From: Panopea generosa
Lineage: Eukaryota > Mollusca > Bivalvia > Adapedonta > Hiatellidae
Assembly (NCBI GenBank): GCA_029582155.1
Contig: CM055899.1
Coordinates: 79,387,219-79,451,218, forward strand
DNA length: 64,000 nucleotides
Direction of reading: 5' to 3'
Position numbers and translations under genes: made by a program. The notes beneath the pieces are model-generated. The model did not search any database. It was not told the DNA's origin and saw only the letters and a program-made list of their open reading frames with translations. Positions 1-12,145 of the stretch are shown here, one piece after another; the first letter of the stretch is position 1, and every line of letters begins with the position of its first letter.

Positions 1-27
1 CTAATTTGAGGTTGAGCCAGCGTCCAG

Positions 28-84
28 GAAAATATGTTAGCAAACGTTTGTAAACGTTTAACCGAACTGAACGCAGCCCTGATG
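28..84 (+). repeat. Dispersed repeat segment shared with 14022-14093
   Basis: AAATATGTTAG, then AACGTTTAACCGAACTGAA and CAGCCCT, recur in the same orientation near 14030-14093. It is probably one end of a transposable element; the family is not recognised. Bases 85-318 show nothing else. Confidence 0.5.
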
Positions 85-318
85 TAGGTCTCAACTTTAT
101 ACTGAAACAGACTCACACCAAACATACGCTGGTAGTATGTTTAGTATAGTTCAACGTAGCTAAATGAGAGATGCACTTAATGTTTTATTGTGTGTTTTTT
201 TTCTATAAATGTCACTTTTTACTTACAATGATATATCATTAAATACGAAAATAAAAATCTTATATAATATGAATATAAATATTGACTTATTAATTATGAA
301 CACATGAAAAAAACAACA

Positions 319-495
319 GAGTGGTAGTGTACTGGATAGCCTGGTTGCTGGCCGCTCACATCAGACGTTGCGGGTCCGATCCCCAGCTCGACACGAAGCC
401 TCAATAAACAACACTCAGTACTAATTCTACCGATAAAGCGGACTTGACAGCGGTTCATATAAGCCCTAAGCTTTCATCGCAATAAAGCTTAAATA
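319..495 (+). repeat. tRNA-derived SINE
   Basis: A tRNA-like head carries a B-box-like GGGTCCGATCCC near 375-386, followed by a non-tRNA body with an A-rich end (AATAAAGCTTAAATAAAT). It is classed as a SINE rather than a tRNA gene. Confidence 0.55.
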
Positions 496-1340
496 AATAG
501 GCATAAACTAAGTTTAAAATATATAGTACGCGATTCAAATTTCGTACCCACCTGTAGTGCAAGGACGATAAATGGAGAAATTAAAATCTACACAAACTAA
601 GACAAAAAATAATGATTACCTTCTTTTTTAGCAGCGATAGATATTCCAATGGTGAATATAACGCAACACAGAGAGAACACGCCCCCTTTTATATACATAT
701 CTACATATTCAGAGGTGAGTGAATTGAAAACGTCTTATCTTAATAAACCAAATATTCAAATGATGGCAGTGTATTTATATGATCATTTTAACTCTCGAGC
801 GCCATTGTTGCAGTCGGTTTAAATTAATGTGATAACAGTTCGGATAGCTTGAAGATCGAATAACTTCCGGTAATACGGATTATATCAATCTACATCATTT
901 ATTATGCGCACATAACAGTTAAGAGGTGGGGTGGGAGAGGAAGGGAGAGATAACAGTTTCGTGTTATATCGTGTCGTTTATCAAGTATACATTATAGATT
1001 ACTTGTGCGAGTACTGATGAGTTGTAATGATGTATTCGTTAGTTGTTTTATCAGTTATTTTGTTTATAAGATTCGTATATAAATGATATCAGTTTTTATA
1101 GCACATGTTCACTTCATTGAAATCGATAGGAGGACCTAAGTTTATATATATTTTAAACCAGTTAAAGGTTTTTATTTATATTATCTATATAATACCACTG
1201 GTTTCATGTGTTAAAACGCATGACTACACAGATGTCTAATACATGCTCATTACTAGACGATCATTGTCGTTCACAAACGAAGATGTGTATTGTATGGTGT
1301 CCTGTTGGGTTCATTGCGGCATATTTTATTAAATTAAGTA
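496..1340. other. Intergenic, no gene seen
   Basis: AT-rich sequence with no supportable reading frame. Read on the minus strand, TATATAAAAGG at about 686-696 is a good TATA-box match, but I see no coding exon downstream of it. Confidence 0.5.
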
Positions 1341-2320
1341 AAGTCGAAACAACGAAACTACGATGATGAAAAGTCGAAACTACAATGATGAAAAATCGAA
1401 TCTACAATGGTGAAAGTCGAAACTACGATGGAAAAAAGTTAAAACCACGATCGTGAAAAGAAACTTCGATGGTAAAAATCGAAACTACGATGATGAAAAG
1501 TCGAAACTACGATGGTGAAAGTCGAAACAACGATGGTTAAATGTGGAAACTACGATTGCGAAAAGTCGAAACAACGATGATGAAACGTCGGAACTACAAT
1601 ATTGAAAAGTCGGAACAATGAAACTATCGAAACTCAAATTGTGAAAAGTCGAAACTACGACGTTGAAACGACAATAGTGAAAAGTTGGAACAAAGAAACT
1701 ATCGAAACTCAATTGTGAAAAGTCGAAACTACGATGTTGAAAAGTCGAAACTACGATGGTGAAAAGTCGTTACTACAACAGTGAAAAGTCGAAATAACGA
1801 AACTACGAAACTCAATTGTGAAAAGTCGAAAGTACGATGATGAAAAGTCGAAACGACGACGTTGAAAAGTCGAAACTACGATGATGAAAAGTCGAAACGA
1901 CAATAGTGAAATGTCGAAACGACAATAGTGAAAAGTCAGAACAACGAAACTACCAAACTCACTTGTTAAAAGTAGAAACTACGATGATGAAAAGTCGAAA
2001 CGACGATGGTAAAAGTGCGAAACTATGATGGATGGTGAAAAGGCGAAACGACGATGGTGAAAAGGCGAAACGATGATGGTGAAAAGTCGAAACTACGATG
2101 GTGAAAAGTCGAAACTATAATTATAGTGAAAAGTCGAAATAACGAAACTACGAAACTCAGTTGTGAAAGGTCGAAACAACAATGATGAAAAGTCGAAACG
2201 ACGATGGTGAAAAGTCGAAACTACGATGGTGAAAAGTCGAAACTACGAAGGTTAAAACGTAAAACTTCAATGGTTAAAAGTCGAAACTACGATGGTAAAA
2301 AGTCGAAACAACGATGGTGA
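1341..2320. repeat. 22-bp minisatellite array, about 45 units
   Basis: Degenerate tandem copies of GAAAAGTCGAAACTACGATG plus two bases. Each unit carries two CpG sites in an otherwise AT-rich region. Short open frames across it are by-products of the repeat. Confidence 0.95.
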
Positions 2321-2587
2321 ATTTAACTTACATTTTTTTGTATAGAAAAACTTTAGGAAAATTGCCACTCATCATCTGCCATAGAATTGTTGTGTTAAAA
2401 TTTTAAATGCTAAAAGCTGTTCAATTAATTATAAATCTAAATTTAAAGTTTGAAGTTTTTGAAATATGCCCCGACTACTATATAACAATCGTCTGCAGGA
2501 CGGAATGTCAGAAATATAAGTAGGCTGTTTGGTTGTCACCGAAACACAATAACGCGTCTCCAATCACCTGGTGATGTCGTGGATTGT

Positions 2588-2775
2588 CATAGGTCTAGTG
2601 GTAGAGCGTATAGTGGTTCGATCCCAAGCCGTGTCGCTAAACACTATACAAATAAACAAACGACAGCCAGGATCGTCCATTTTAAGATTCTGACTAACCA
2701 CCTTCGGCGATTCCTACCGACGGTAAATACTTCCAGGCGGTAATAACCAGACAGTATTGAATCGTCTGAGACAAA
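2588..2775 (+). repeat. tRNA-derived SINE
   Basis: TCTAGTGGTAGAGCG (A-box-like) and GGTTCGATCCC (B box) are followed by a non-tRNA body. The head is shorter than a tRNA gene between the boxes, so it is not a working tRNA. Confidence 0.55.
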
Positions 2776-2846
2776 ATGGACATCCAATTAGACCACGTCG
2801 ACCTTATATGTAGCATATTCCAGAGCTTGAGACATATTACCGGCAG

Positions 2847-5800
2847 GCACAAGTGTTATATTTATATGTTTGTCGATCAATAGCTATATACAGTAACTAA
2901 TGTTAATTGTGCTACACACACACAGGTGTTACACGTTTATGTTTGTCGGTCAATAGCTATATACAATAACTGATGTTAATTGTGCTACATACACACAAGT
3001 GTTACATTTATATGTTTGTCGGTCAATAGCTATATACAATAACTGATGTTAATTGTGCTACAAATACACAAGTGTTACATTTATATGTTTGTCGGTCAAT
3101 AGCTATATACAATAACTGATGTTAATTGTGCTACATACACACAAGTGATACATTTATATGTTTTTCGGTCAATAGCTATATACAATAGTTAATAATAATT
3201 GTGCTACATACACACAAGTGATACATTTACATGTTTCCGGCCAATAGCTATATACAATAACTAATGTTTATTGTGCTACATACACACAAGTGTTACGTTT
3301 ATTTGTTTGTCGGTCAATAGCTATATACAATAACTGATGTTAATTGTGCTACATACACACAAGTGTTACGTTTATATGTTTGTCGGTCAATAGCTATATA
3401 CAATAACTGATGTTTATTGTGCTACACACACACAGGTGTTACACGTTTATGTTTGTCGGTCAATAGCTATATACAATAACTGATGTTAATTGTGCTACAT
3501 ACACACAAGTGTTACATTTATATGTTTGTCGATCAATAGCTATATACAATAACTGATGTTAATTGTGCTACACACACACAGGTTTACATGTTTATATTTG
3601 TTGGTCAATAGCTATATACAATAACTGATGTTAATTGTGCTACATACACACAAGTGTTACATTTATATGTTTGTCGGTCAATAGCTATATACAATAACTG
3701 ATGTTAATTGTGCTACATACGCACAAGTGTTACGTTTATATGTTTGTCGGTCAATAGCTATATACAATAACTGATGTTAATTGTGCTACATATGCACAAG
3801 TGTTACGTTTATATGTTTGTCGGTCAATAGCTATACACAATAACTGATGTTAATTGTGCTACATACACACAAGTGTTACGTTTACATGTTTGTCGCTCAA
3901 TAGCTATATACAATAGTTAATGTTAATTGTGCTACATACACACAAGTGATACATTTATATGTTTTTCGGTCAATAGCTATATACAATAAATAATAATTGT
4001 GCTACATACACACAAGTGATACATTTACATGTTTGTCGGTCAATAGCTATATACAATAACTGATGTTAATTGTGCTACATACACACAAGTGTTACGTTTT
4101 TATGTTTGTCGGTCAATAGCTATATGCAATAGTTAATGTTAATTGTGCTACATACACACAAGTGATACATTTACATGTTTGTCGGTCAATAGCTATATAC
4201 AATAACTAATGTTAATTGTGCTACATACACACAAGTGTTACGTTTATTTGTTTGTCGGTCAATAGCTATATACAATAACTGATGTTAATTGTGCTACATA
4301 CACACAAGTGTTACGTTTATATGTTTGTCGGTCAATAGCTATATACAATAACTGATGTTAATTGTGCTACATACACACAAGTGTTACGTGTATATGTTTG
4401 TCGGTCAATAGCTATATACAATAACTGATGTTAATTGTGCTACATACACACAAGTGTTACGTTTATATGTTTGTCGGTCAATAGCTTTATACAATAACTG
4501 ATGTTAATTGTGCTACATACACACAAGTGATACATTTATATGTTTGTCGGTCAATAGCTATATACAATAACTGATGTTAATTGTGCTACATACACACAAG
4601 TGTTACATTTATATGTTTGTCGGTCAATAGCTATATACAATAACTGATGTTAATTGTGCTACATACACACAAGTGTTATGTTTATATGTTTGTCGGTCAA
4701 TAGCTATATACAATAACTGATGTTAATTGTGCTACATACACACAAGTGTTACATTTATATGTTTGTCGGTCAATAGCTATATACAATAACTAATGCTAAT
4801 TGTGCTACATACACACAAGTGTTACGTTTATATGTTTGTCGGTCAATAGCTATATACAATAGTTAATGTTAATTGTGCTACATACACACAAGTGATACAT
4901 TTACATGTTTGTCGGTCAATAGCTATATACAATAACTAATGTTTATTGTGCTACATACACACAAGTGTTACGTTTATTTGTTTGTCGGTCAATAGCTATA
5001 TACAATAACTGATGTTAATTGTGCTACATACACACAAGTGATACATTTATATGTTTGTCGTTCAATAGCTATATACAATAACTGATGTTAATTGTGCTAC
5101 ATACACACAAGTGATACATTTACATGTTTGTCGGTCAATAGCTATATACAATAACTAATGTTTATTGTGCTACATACACACAAGTGTTACGTTTATTTGT
5201 TTGTCGGTCAATAGCTATATACAATAACTGATGTTAATTGTGCTACATACACACAAGTGTTACGTTTATATGTTTGTCGGTCAATAGCTATATACAATAA
5301 CTGATGTTAATTGTGCCACATACACACAAGTGTTACGTTTATATGTTTGTCGGTCAATAGCTTTATACAATAACTGATGTTAATTGTGCTACATACACAC
5401 AAGTGATACATTTATATGTTTGTCGGTCAATAGCTATATACAATAACTGATGTTAATTGTGCTACATACACACAAGTGTTACATTTATATGTTTGTCGGT
5501 CAATAGCTATATACAATAACTGATGTTAATTGTGCTACATACACACAAGTGTTACATTTATATGTTTTTCGGTCAATAGCTATATACAATAGTTAATAAT
5601 AATTGTGCTACATACACACAAGTGTTACATTTATATGTTTGTCGGTCAATAGCTATATACAATAACTGATGTTAATTGTGCTACATACACACAAGTGTTA
5701 CGTTTTTATGTTTGTCGGTCAATAGCTATATACAATAGTTAATGTTAATTGTGCTACATACACACAAGTGATACATTTACATGTTTGTCGGTCAATAGCT

Positions 5801-5987
5801 ATATAAAATAACTAATGTTAATTGTGCTACATACACACAAGTGTTACATTTACATGTTTGTCGGTCAATAGCTATATACAATAACTGATGTTAATTGTGC
5901 TACATACACACAGGTGTTACATTTATATGTTTGTCGGTCATAGCTATATACAATAGTTAATGTTAATTGTGCTACATACACTCAAGG
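2847..5987. repeat. 73-bp satellite array, about 43 units
   Basis: Head-to-tail copies of a unit containing TTTGTCGGTCAATAGCTATA, then TACAATAACTGATGTTAATT and GTGCTACATACACACAAGTG. Copies are highly alike. Sequence variants such as ACTAATGTTTATTG next to CGTTTATTTG recur together at several places, which indicates blocks of several units duplicating at once. Confidence 0.96.
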
Positions 5988-6549
5988 GAAATAAAACGTA
6001 ACACAGGGTGGAGGACTTGCTTTGAAAGATAAAAGTGACACCAATACACGTACAGGAAACACCACTTCAGTATTGAACAAATACAATCTAGATATACGTT
6101 TCCAATTGCGTGGTTTACATTATCATGTTACAACTGTAGCCGTGCACGTCGATATTGAGGCGTTTAAACGGGTTCCTACAACGGTCTGCTACAATGTTAC
6201 CCACAATACCGCAAACAGTTTGTCAATCTCCTTCGCAGAGAGTTATCGTTGTTACAATCGTTCTGCAACAGGCTGTTGCCTCTACAACAGGCTGAATGTC
6301 AGGGTTTTTGACGATATTTAGTAATTACAGTTTATGTAGTTGCAAGCATATTGCTTAAACCAGACCACAAAACTAGAAACAAACCATTACTATTTTACAT
6401 AAGAACAAAAACAGCAAAGCAGCTTTTATATGAATAAATGATGAATTATTTTCTTGCTGTTTTTACAGAGCCATTTCCCGATTAATACGCATTTGAAATG
6501 TTGTGATCATGTGACTGGGAAGTCACGTGAAGCTGAACGTAGTCCTGAG
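5988..6549. other. Intergenic, no gene recognised
   Basis: A 99-codon open frame at 6022-6321 (+) matches nothing I recognise and has no splice or promoter context. It could be transposon debris. Confidence 0.4.
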
Positions 6550-6800
6550 TCAATGACAGAGATGAATGTAAAGAGTCGATTGTGTTAGAGAGTGGCAGTT
6601 TGTTACTGTGGTGACGTGAATTGGCCGACCCCTTGTATCAACAGCTACGTTTGTCGCCAATGTTGCCGCCAAGAAGCAATTTCGGAGATGCCGCTGATAA
6701 AAACGTCTTGACGTGAGGTCGTTGCACGCACTGCACCAGCAATAACTGTTTGTGATAATCCACCTTGCAAAAGTCCAAAAGTTGTGTTTCAAATTTCTTT
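6550..6800 (-). mobile_element. Tc1-like transposase fragment, N-terminal region
   Basis: The minus strand reads FGLLQGGLSQTVIAGAVRAT and then TSRQDVFI, resembling the DNA-binding part of Tc1/mariner transposases. Several stops follow, so it is dead. It faces away from the DDE fragment at 7085. Confidence 0.5.
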
Positions 6801-7084
6801 ACTTAATCTTGGCATTTTCTTTAATAATAAAATGCAACGTTTTGCTTTATTTTCTCATTGCTAGTTGACTTAGACATAGGTTGGTACAATGTTTATATCA
6901 AACCGATCGCATGGTAAATGAAATGCACGGGTTACTGCCCTTACTACTTAACAGTTGAGTGCTATTGATAATGTTTCCAATAACCACTGTGTTACGTTTT
7001 CATTTCTCTTGAGTGTGTATACCATTGTGAATCTTGTATCTTGTAAAAGTACATTGGACAAGGCAACATTTGCTACGGACTTGC

Positions 7085-7250
7085 ATACAATGGGTCGTCT
7101 GTACGTTTTTTTCGACGAGTCGTATTTTAAGTTGAGGCACGCTGATGGTAGAGTGAGGGTATCTTCGGGTAGGGGGCGAGCGGTTTATAGACATGTGTGT
7201 AATGTATGGCGATATATACATGTAGATTTGACTTTAGTAGTGTGATGGTA
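7085..7250 (+). mobile_element. Tc1-like transposase fragment, start of DDE domain
   Basis: The + strand encodes FFDESYFKLRHADGRVRV, very close to the FSDESRFKLRHADGRVRV block that carries the first catalytic Asp of Tc1-like transposases. Only this short block survives, and the flanks have lost frame. Confidence 0.65.
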
Positions 7251-7334
7251 TAGGGAAGAAAAGAGGCATTAGAGACAGTCAGCTGTAAATAGTGAATGGA
7301 AACTTGAATGCCCGCGGATACATAAATGCTATCT

Positions 7335-7592
7335 TAAAGGGAGTATATAACAAAAAAGCACGTTATAAAAGCCATATCTAAATTGGAGTGTTAAGCTTGA
7401 AACGATATCAGCCTTGATTTCTAAAAATAGACAGCACTTAAATGCTGCTTAAAGACCTTTGCGTCGCCATTCGGACTCTCTTTGAGGTGAAACCAGTTGT
7501 ACTACATGCAAAGTTGAAGCTTCTATAACGGACCAAATTGAAAGCAAAAGTATATTACGTGATCAATTTAATACGTCACATAATATGTTGGA
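7335..7592 (+). repeat. Unnamed dispersed repeat R1, copy 1
   Basis: Begins AAAGGGAGTATAT, contains CTTGAAACGATATCAGCC, AATAGACAGCACTTAAATGC and CGTCGCCATTCGGACT, and ends near TTAATACGTCACATAATAT. The same blocks in the same order occur at 15890-16215 (+) and 58915-59223 (-). No coding capacity and no tRNA head are seen. Confidence 0.7.
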
Positions 7593-8508
7593 ATTGTAAG
7601 CGGGAAATCTATTAATAATTGTAACTGCTATAGATATGAAGAAATACTATTAAAGCTAACGAAAAATAAAGTGTACTTCTTTAAAACATATGTACATTCT
7701 AGAAATACTAGTACTACATTTCTAAAGAATTATACCTTATCAATTATTCGATATCTGTTTCAGTTTGTCCATGGAATCAATATGTTTTGTTTCCTTTGCC
7801 AACCAGTAAACTATCAAATTAACTTAAATGGAATGTGTTTTCAAAAGGCTCAAGCTTCTCAATTAATGCCTTTACCCGTCTTTCTTTAGAAGCTACCATT
7901 CCAGCTGGACATTTTTTATTTGACTATTCTATAACAAGAGGGGGTTGTATTCTCCCTGGCTTCGGTGTCGACGTCCGCGTACACGTTCCACTTGAGTTTA
8001 AACAAAAGTGTACATGGACCGAGATTGTGCGTCCTTAAACTCTGAGGCAGTACTTAACATATCGGGCATCTGAATTTTAAGTAAAGGTCATATTGCCTGA
8101 TGAAAATGTCAAATTTACCTTTTAACTCTGCGTTTAACTTGTTCATTAGTGTGCAATGCTTGCAGTTATCTCGATGAAACTTGGCATAAGTGTACGTGTT
8201 TATACTCTGAAGCAGTTCAATAGGTAATTCACCAATCAAATTCACCGAGCCATAAGATCTCAATTCTTTAAGTTTTGTTTTTGTATTAATCAAATAAAAT
8301 GCCCCATTTCAACCTTTTAACGACCCAAGACACTCCTCACCTCCTCCCATTTGTTCATATTTAGCTCACCTGAGCCAATGCTAGAAAAGTTAAAGCGGCT
8401 GTCTGATAGATCCTGTTTATTATGAACTATGCTTAAATATGAAGTTGATTAGCGTTAGTATGTGCTTTTGAATTTTTAACATGACTTTTATGTTATTACT
8501 AAAATATT
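7593..8508. other. Intergenic, no gene; short known-type repeat pieces
   Basis: No supportable gene. AGCTCACCTGAGCC at about 8373 matches the start of the repeat at 46611, and the stretch CCCCATTTCAAC near 8302 resembles 38790. Short open frames at 7671-8293 have no recognisable content. Confidence 0.45.
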
Positions 8509-8665
8509 TACAGTAGAACTTCGTTGGCTCGAACCCGGATAGCTAGAACATCGAATATAGCTCGAACCACTTATCTGTTCCCGGCTTAATCCCTACTTCG
8601 ATGTATATACATGCACATGTATGGTATGATGTTTAATATTTGGCTGGAACAATCTATCTAACTTT
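8509..8665 (+). mobile_element. Partial pogo/Tigger-like MITE
   Basis: Starts TACAGTAGAACTTCGTTGGC, the same terminal sequence as the complete copy at 57795-57974, and shares its TTCGATGTATA and ATGGTATGATGT blocks. The right terminus is not found, so the copy is truncated. Confidence 0.6.
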
Positions 8666-10085
8666 ATGGATTTTAATTCAAAATATAATAGTTAGTAATT
8701 ATGTTTCTATTTTATTTTTGTTGCATTTACATATATTTCTCTTTCTCGTTACAACATAAGATTTACTGCTTCTTGTCGTTATTCTCCTGTAATTCAATGC
8801 GTTTTAATATTGTATGTGTATCAAATTACACATTTCTGTTTTTAATTAACTTTATTTAGTTTTAAATTATTATTTTTCAGTTACAATATATCGGCGCAAT
8901 TAAACAAAATATTGTGCTTTGGAAGAACCAAAGGAAATGTATAATAAGTGAAAAGCAAACAAAATATCCAATCATAATACACGAATATTTTCTTCCTTAA
9001 AATATGTATCATTAAGCAGTTAATTAATCCAGATAAAATATGCAATTTTGATTTACCATAAAACTGCTGAGACAATTACGATGGCATTTTCATTTTTAAG
9101 TATTATAATTATATATCTGTTCATTATTTTTGTGTTATTGTAAAATGTACATATACCGCACTATGCCGTTAGGTGGTATTCCGCTTATACATGTTTTCTT
9201 GTCTGTCTTTAGTGTAACCTGCGTTTCATACGGCGTCGTCTAACAATAAAGTAAAAACATTGATGTCGTGGGTACATATGAAATATAAGGCATATAGTTT
9301 ATAATAATTATATTTAATTGTAACATAGAGTTATAATTATTTATTGTAATAAATTAAAATACATAAAATATTCTACCCTGGGTATAAATATAATTCACGA
9401 GTGGATATAAATGATAATGTACCCCTACCTAGTTAACAAATCGATTATTAATTACATTGTTCATCCCCAAACCACTTGACGAAATTTTACTTAACAAAGA
9501 AAATGCACATTTATGTACTATAACATTAGTTTTAAAATGTTTTACGTTATAAAGACTTTGTCATAGAGGACCATTTTAACCTTTAATGCCATGCTGTCTA
9601 TTTTAAACAACTGTGTTTGTTGTTATTTTTTGTTGTGTTTTAAATCACGGAATTAATTCAATGTGATTTGAAAACGAAATACTTGTAAGGCCGGTGCTGT
9701 GGGGTGTGAGGGATATAGCATGTTTCATTACTTCTCAAAAACAGATTTAATAAAACCCAGTCTGCTATTTTATTCTTTCTGTTTTATCATATTTTACTGA
9801 TGTAAGTAAAGAAATAGATATAAATATCTATATTATTGTCAGAGGACACAATTATGTAAGACATACTGTTTCTCCAAATATCCTCTGTTCCATGCACCTT
9901 AGAATACTCTTGTGATGCATACGAAAATAATTTGTTTCCATATCTTGATATATCAACACTAAAGCTGTTGTTGTTTTTTACAGTATAGATATTTTGAGAA
10001 ACATTCAAGGTGGATTACACGGAAATTTGTAAATGAATTCCAAATTTGAGTGGTTGTAACCGGTTAGGAAAGAAATTAACAATGG
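8666..10085. other. AT-rich intergenic sequence, no gene seen
   Basis: Very AT-rich with no frame longer than about 73 codons and no recognised protein motif or repeat structure. Confidence 0.5.
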
Positions 10086-10205
10086 CAGTCCGGCTAGCTC
10101 AGTCGGTACAGCAATTACTCTCGTCAGCGAAAGGTCATGGGTTTGATTTCCGGCTGGCTATAACTAGAAGTGTAAAAATTCTTCAATTTTTCATTCTTCA
10201 ACTTA
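10086..10205 (+). repeat. tRNA-derived SINE
   Basis: GGCTAGCTCAGTCGGTACAG (A box) and GGGTTTGATTTCC (B box) form a tRNA-like head, followed by a short AT-rich body and an A run. Confidence 0.6.
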
Positions 10206-10268
10206 AAAAAAAAAAAGTTACATTTTAAATTTTGATTTGGTCCAAATCGAATTTATTCAGTTGAAATA

Positions 10269-10595
10269 TGTTGTTGTTGTTGTTGTTGTTGTATGGTGTT
10301 AAGCGTCGCTTTCAACAATTCTTCAGTCATATCGAGACAGTGTCTACTTGAGACAGTATTCTAAGCGCTGTCACACTGGAGTATCATGCCGCAGACACAT
10401 GGTATGATACCTCACCCAGTCACATTATACTGACACCGGGCCGACCAGACCTAGAACTCTCCTCTAAATGCTGAGCGTCAAGCGAGGAAGCTTCTAGTAC
10501 CATTTTTAAAGTCTTTGGTATGACCCGGCCGGGGATTGAACCCACGACCTTCTGCATGCGAGGCGGACACTCTACCACTAGACCACGCCGCGGTC
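10269..10595 (-). repeat. SINE family B, copy 1 (tRNA head, conserved body, GTT tail)
   Basis: Read on the minus strand it starts GACCGCGGCGTGGTCTAGTG, has B box GGGTTCAATCCCC, a body with CTCGCTTGACGCTCAGCATT, and ends in an ACA-type trinucleotide tail, seen here as (GTT)n at 10269-10291. The + strand copy at 14958 shares head and body. It resembles the MetaSINE type described in bivalves, from memory. Confidence 0.8.
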
Positions 10596-11639
10596 TCAGT
10601 TCAAATATATATTGGCTGTTGAGTTTATCACATGATGATCAACCAAAATGGCCTAGTTGTGGAGGTAAAAGAAACTTAAATTCAACTTTTATACAGAATA
10701 TCTTATTCAGTGCGACATTCAATAATGTTGATCGCACAGCCACTTTTAAGTATGTCCCCCCCCCCCCCCCCCCCACACACACAGTTACCTCTTGGTACCC
10801 TATTTATTCACCCCGTAAATAAGTGTGTTGTGAGTCGGGGCGGGCCATCCCACCGCACACTTTACAATGTAAGTACAGATAAGAAAAAAAACAACTTTGT
10901 AAATCACAATCCATGTAACAAAACAGTTATATGTTATCCTAGCCTGATTAATAAGGCGTGAATGGACAGCTTTTTAATTATTTTAATATCTGATCTGTTG
11001 GGAGAAGCAAAATAAAAATCTTTAAAAGTCTCCATAGAGACGTGCAATATGTCGCACTAATGTTATCCATATTATGTTAATTGTTTACGATTTCACGACA
11101 ACGGACGATACTATTTTATGTCAGAAATAAACAATTAAAAAGATAAATAACAGTTACGTTTAATTATTATTTTATTTGCTATTTCTCATTAATTAATGTT
11201 ATATCCAACACATTTAAATTTAAGTCAATAGTTACTGTAGTGGCTAACTGTTGAGTAAAGGGAGTAAACTCAGTTTAACATATGTATTATCGGAATAAAC
11301 ATAGTTGTCCTTCTTGGAGAGGGAGAACAAAAACGCGATTGTAAATATTATGGTTGATAAAAACTTTTGTTTAATTAAACCAACGTCTGTACCCCTTTTC
11401 CAACATAACAACTTGCGGCAAGGGCGGGATCATTTTTATTACTACACCTATGTTTAAACACAGTAAGGTATAAAGGATGGCACCGCCGTTAAACGTCCAT
11501 GGAATTGATAAATCTGATCTAAAAGTTATGCCCACCACCCACTTAGGTCAAGCATGGAGGACATGACATCGAGATTTTGGATTGTGTTCCACCTGAATGT
11601 GTCACTTATACAGCACACGGGGATTCAAAGTCATTAGGA
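10596..11639. other. Intergenic, no gene; C-rich and CA microsatellite
   Basis: A run of about 20 C followed by CACACACA lies at 10756-10785 and creates small open frames. The rest is AT-rich with nothing recognised. Confidence 0.5.
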
Positions 11640-12145
11640 TTGTTGGAAGAATTTGAGGCAGATATGTCTCTGTGCGACAGTACAGTTCTAAGAGTTACGT
11701 TTATGTGACCAAACACAAAGCTTCAGCATTGCTAATCGAGAAACAGCAGTTGCAATTGGTGCTTTGGATCTTGAGTCATTTTATTCTGTTAGTAACAGTA
11801 TTTTGACAGATACTAAGGATTGCTATGATGACTTAATACGACTCAAGTACTTTGAATTGAAATTGCACATTAACCCAAATGTGCTCCCGTAGTACAGAAG
11901 ATGTATATGACAGCTGTATGTTTCAGACAGAAAGTAAACGATAAAATGGATGAGCGAGGATCACTTAATGTGATAGAGAAGGTAGATGGACCAACTCCTT
12001 AGGTCAGCCCAGAAGTTGTCGGGAGGGGGAGATATTAAAAGTTGTGTTACTATGCGTCAAGCAAATAGAGCAATACTAAGAGAGCGGCATCCAATTCAAA
12101 ATAATGGAGGATATATTAGTTAGAATGAACAATAGTACTGTATTA
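11640..12145 (+). mobile_element. Ty3/gypsy-type LTR retrotransposon fossil (pol fragment)
   Basis: Short stretches resemble the protease-to-reverse-transcriptase part of gypsy pol, for example NVIEKVDGPTP near 11970 and RQANRAILRERHPI near 12060. The element is badly broken with several breaks, has no visible LTRs and is old. Boundaries are approximate. Confidence 0.65.

Noticed and set aside
686-696. A minus-strand promoter with TATATAAAAGG and a first exon with donor near 619
   Set aside because: No start codon or coding exon could be followed downstream, so the TATA match in AT-rich DNA is not enough.
2847-5987. CRISPR-like array
   Set aside because: The whole unit repeats with no unique spacers, and the genome is animal.
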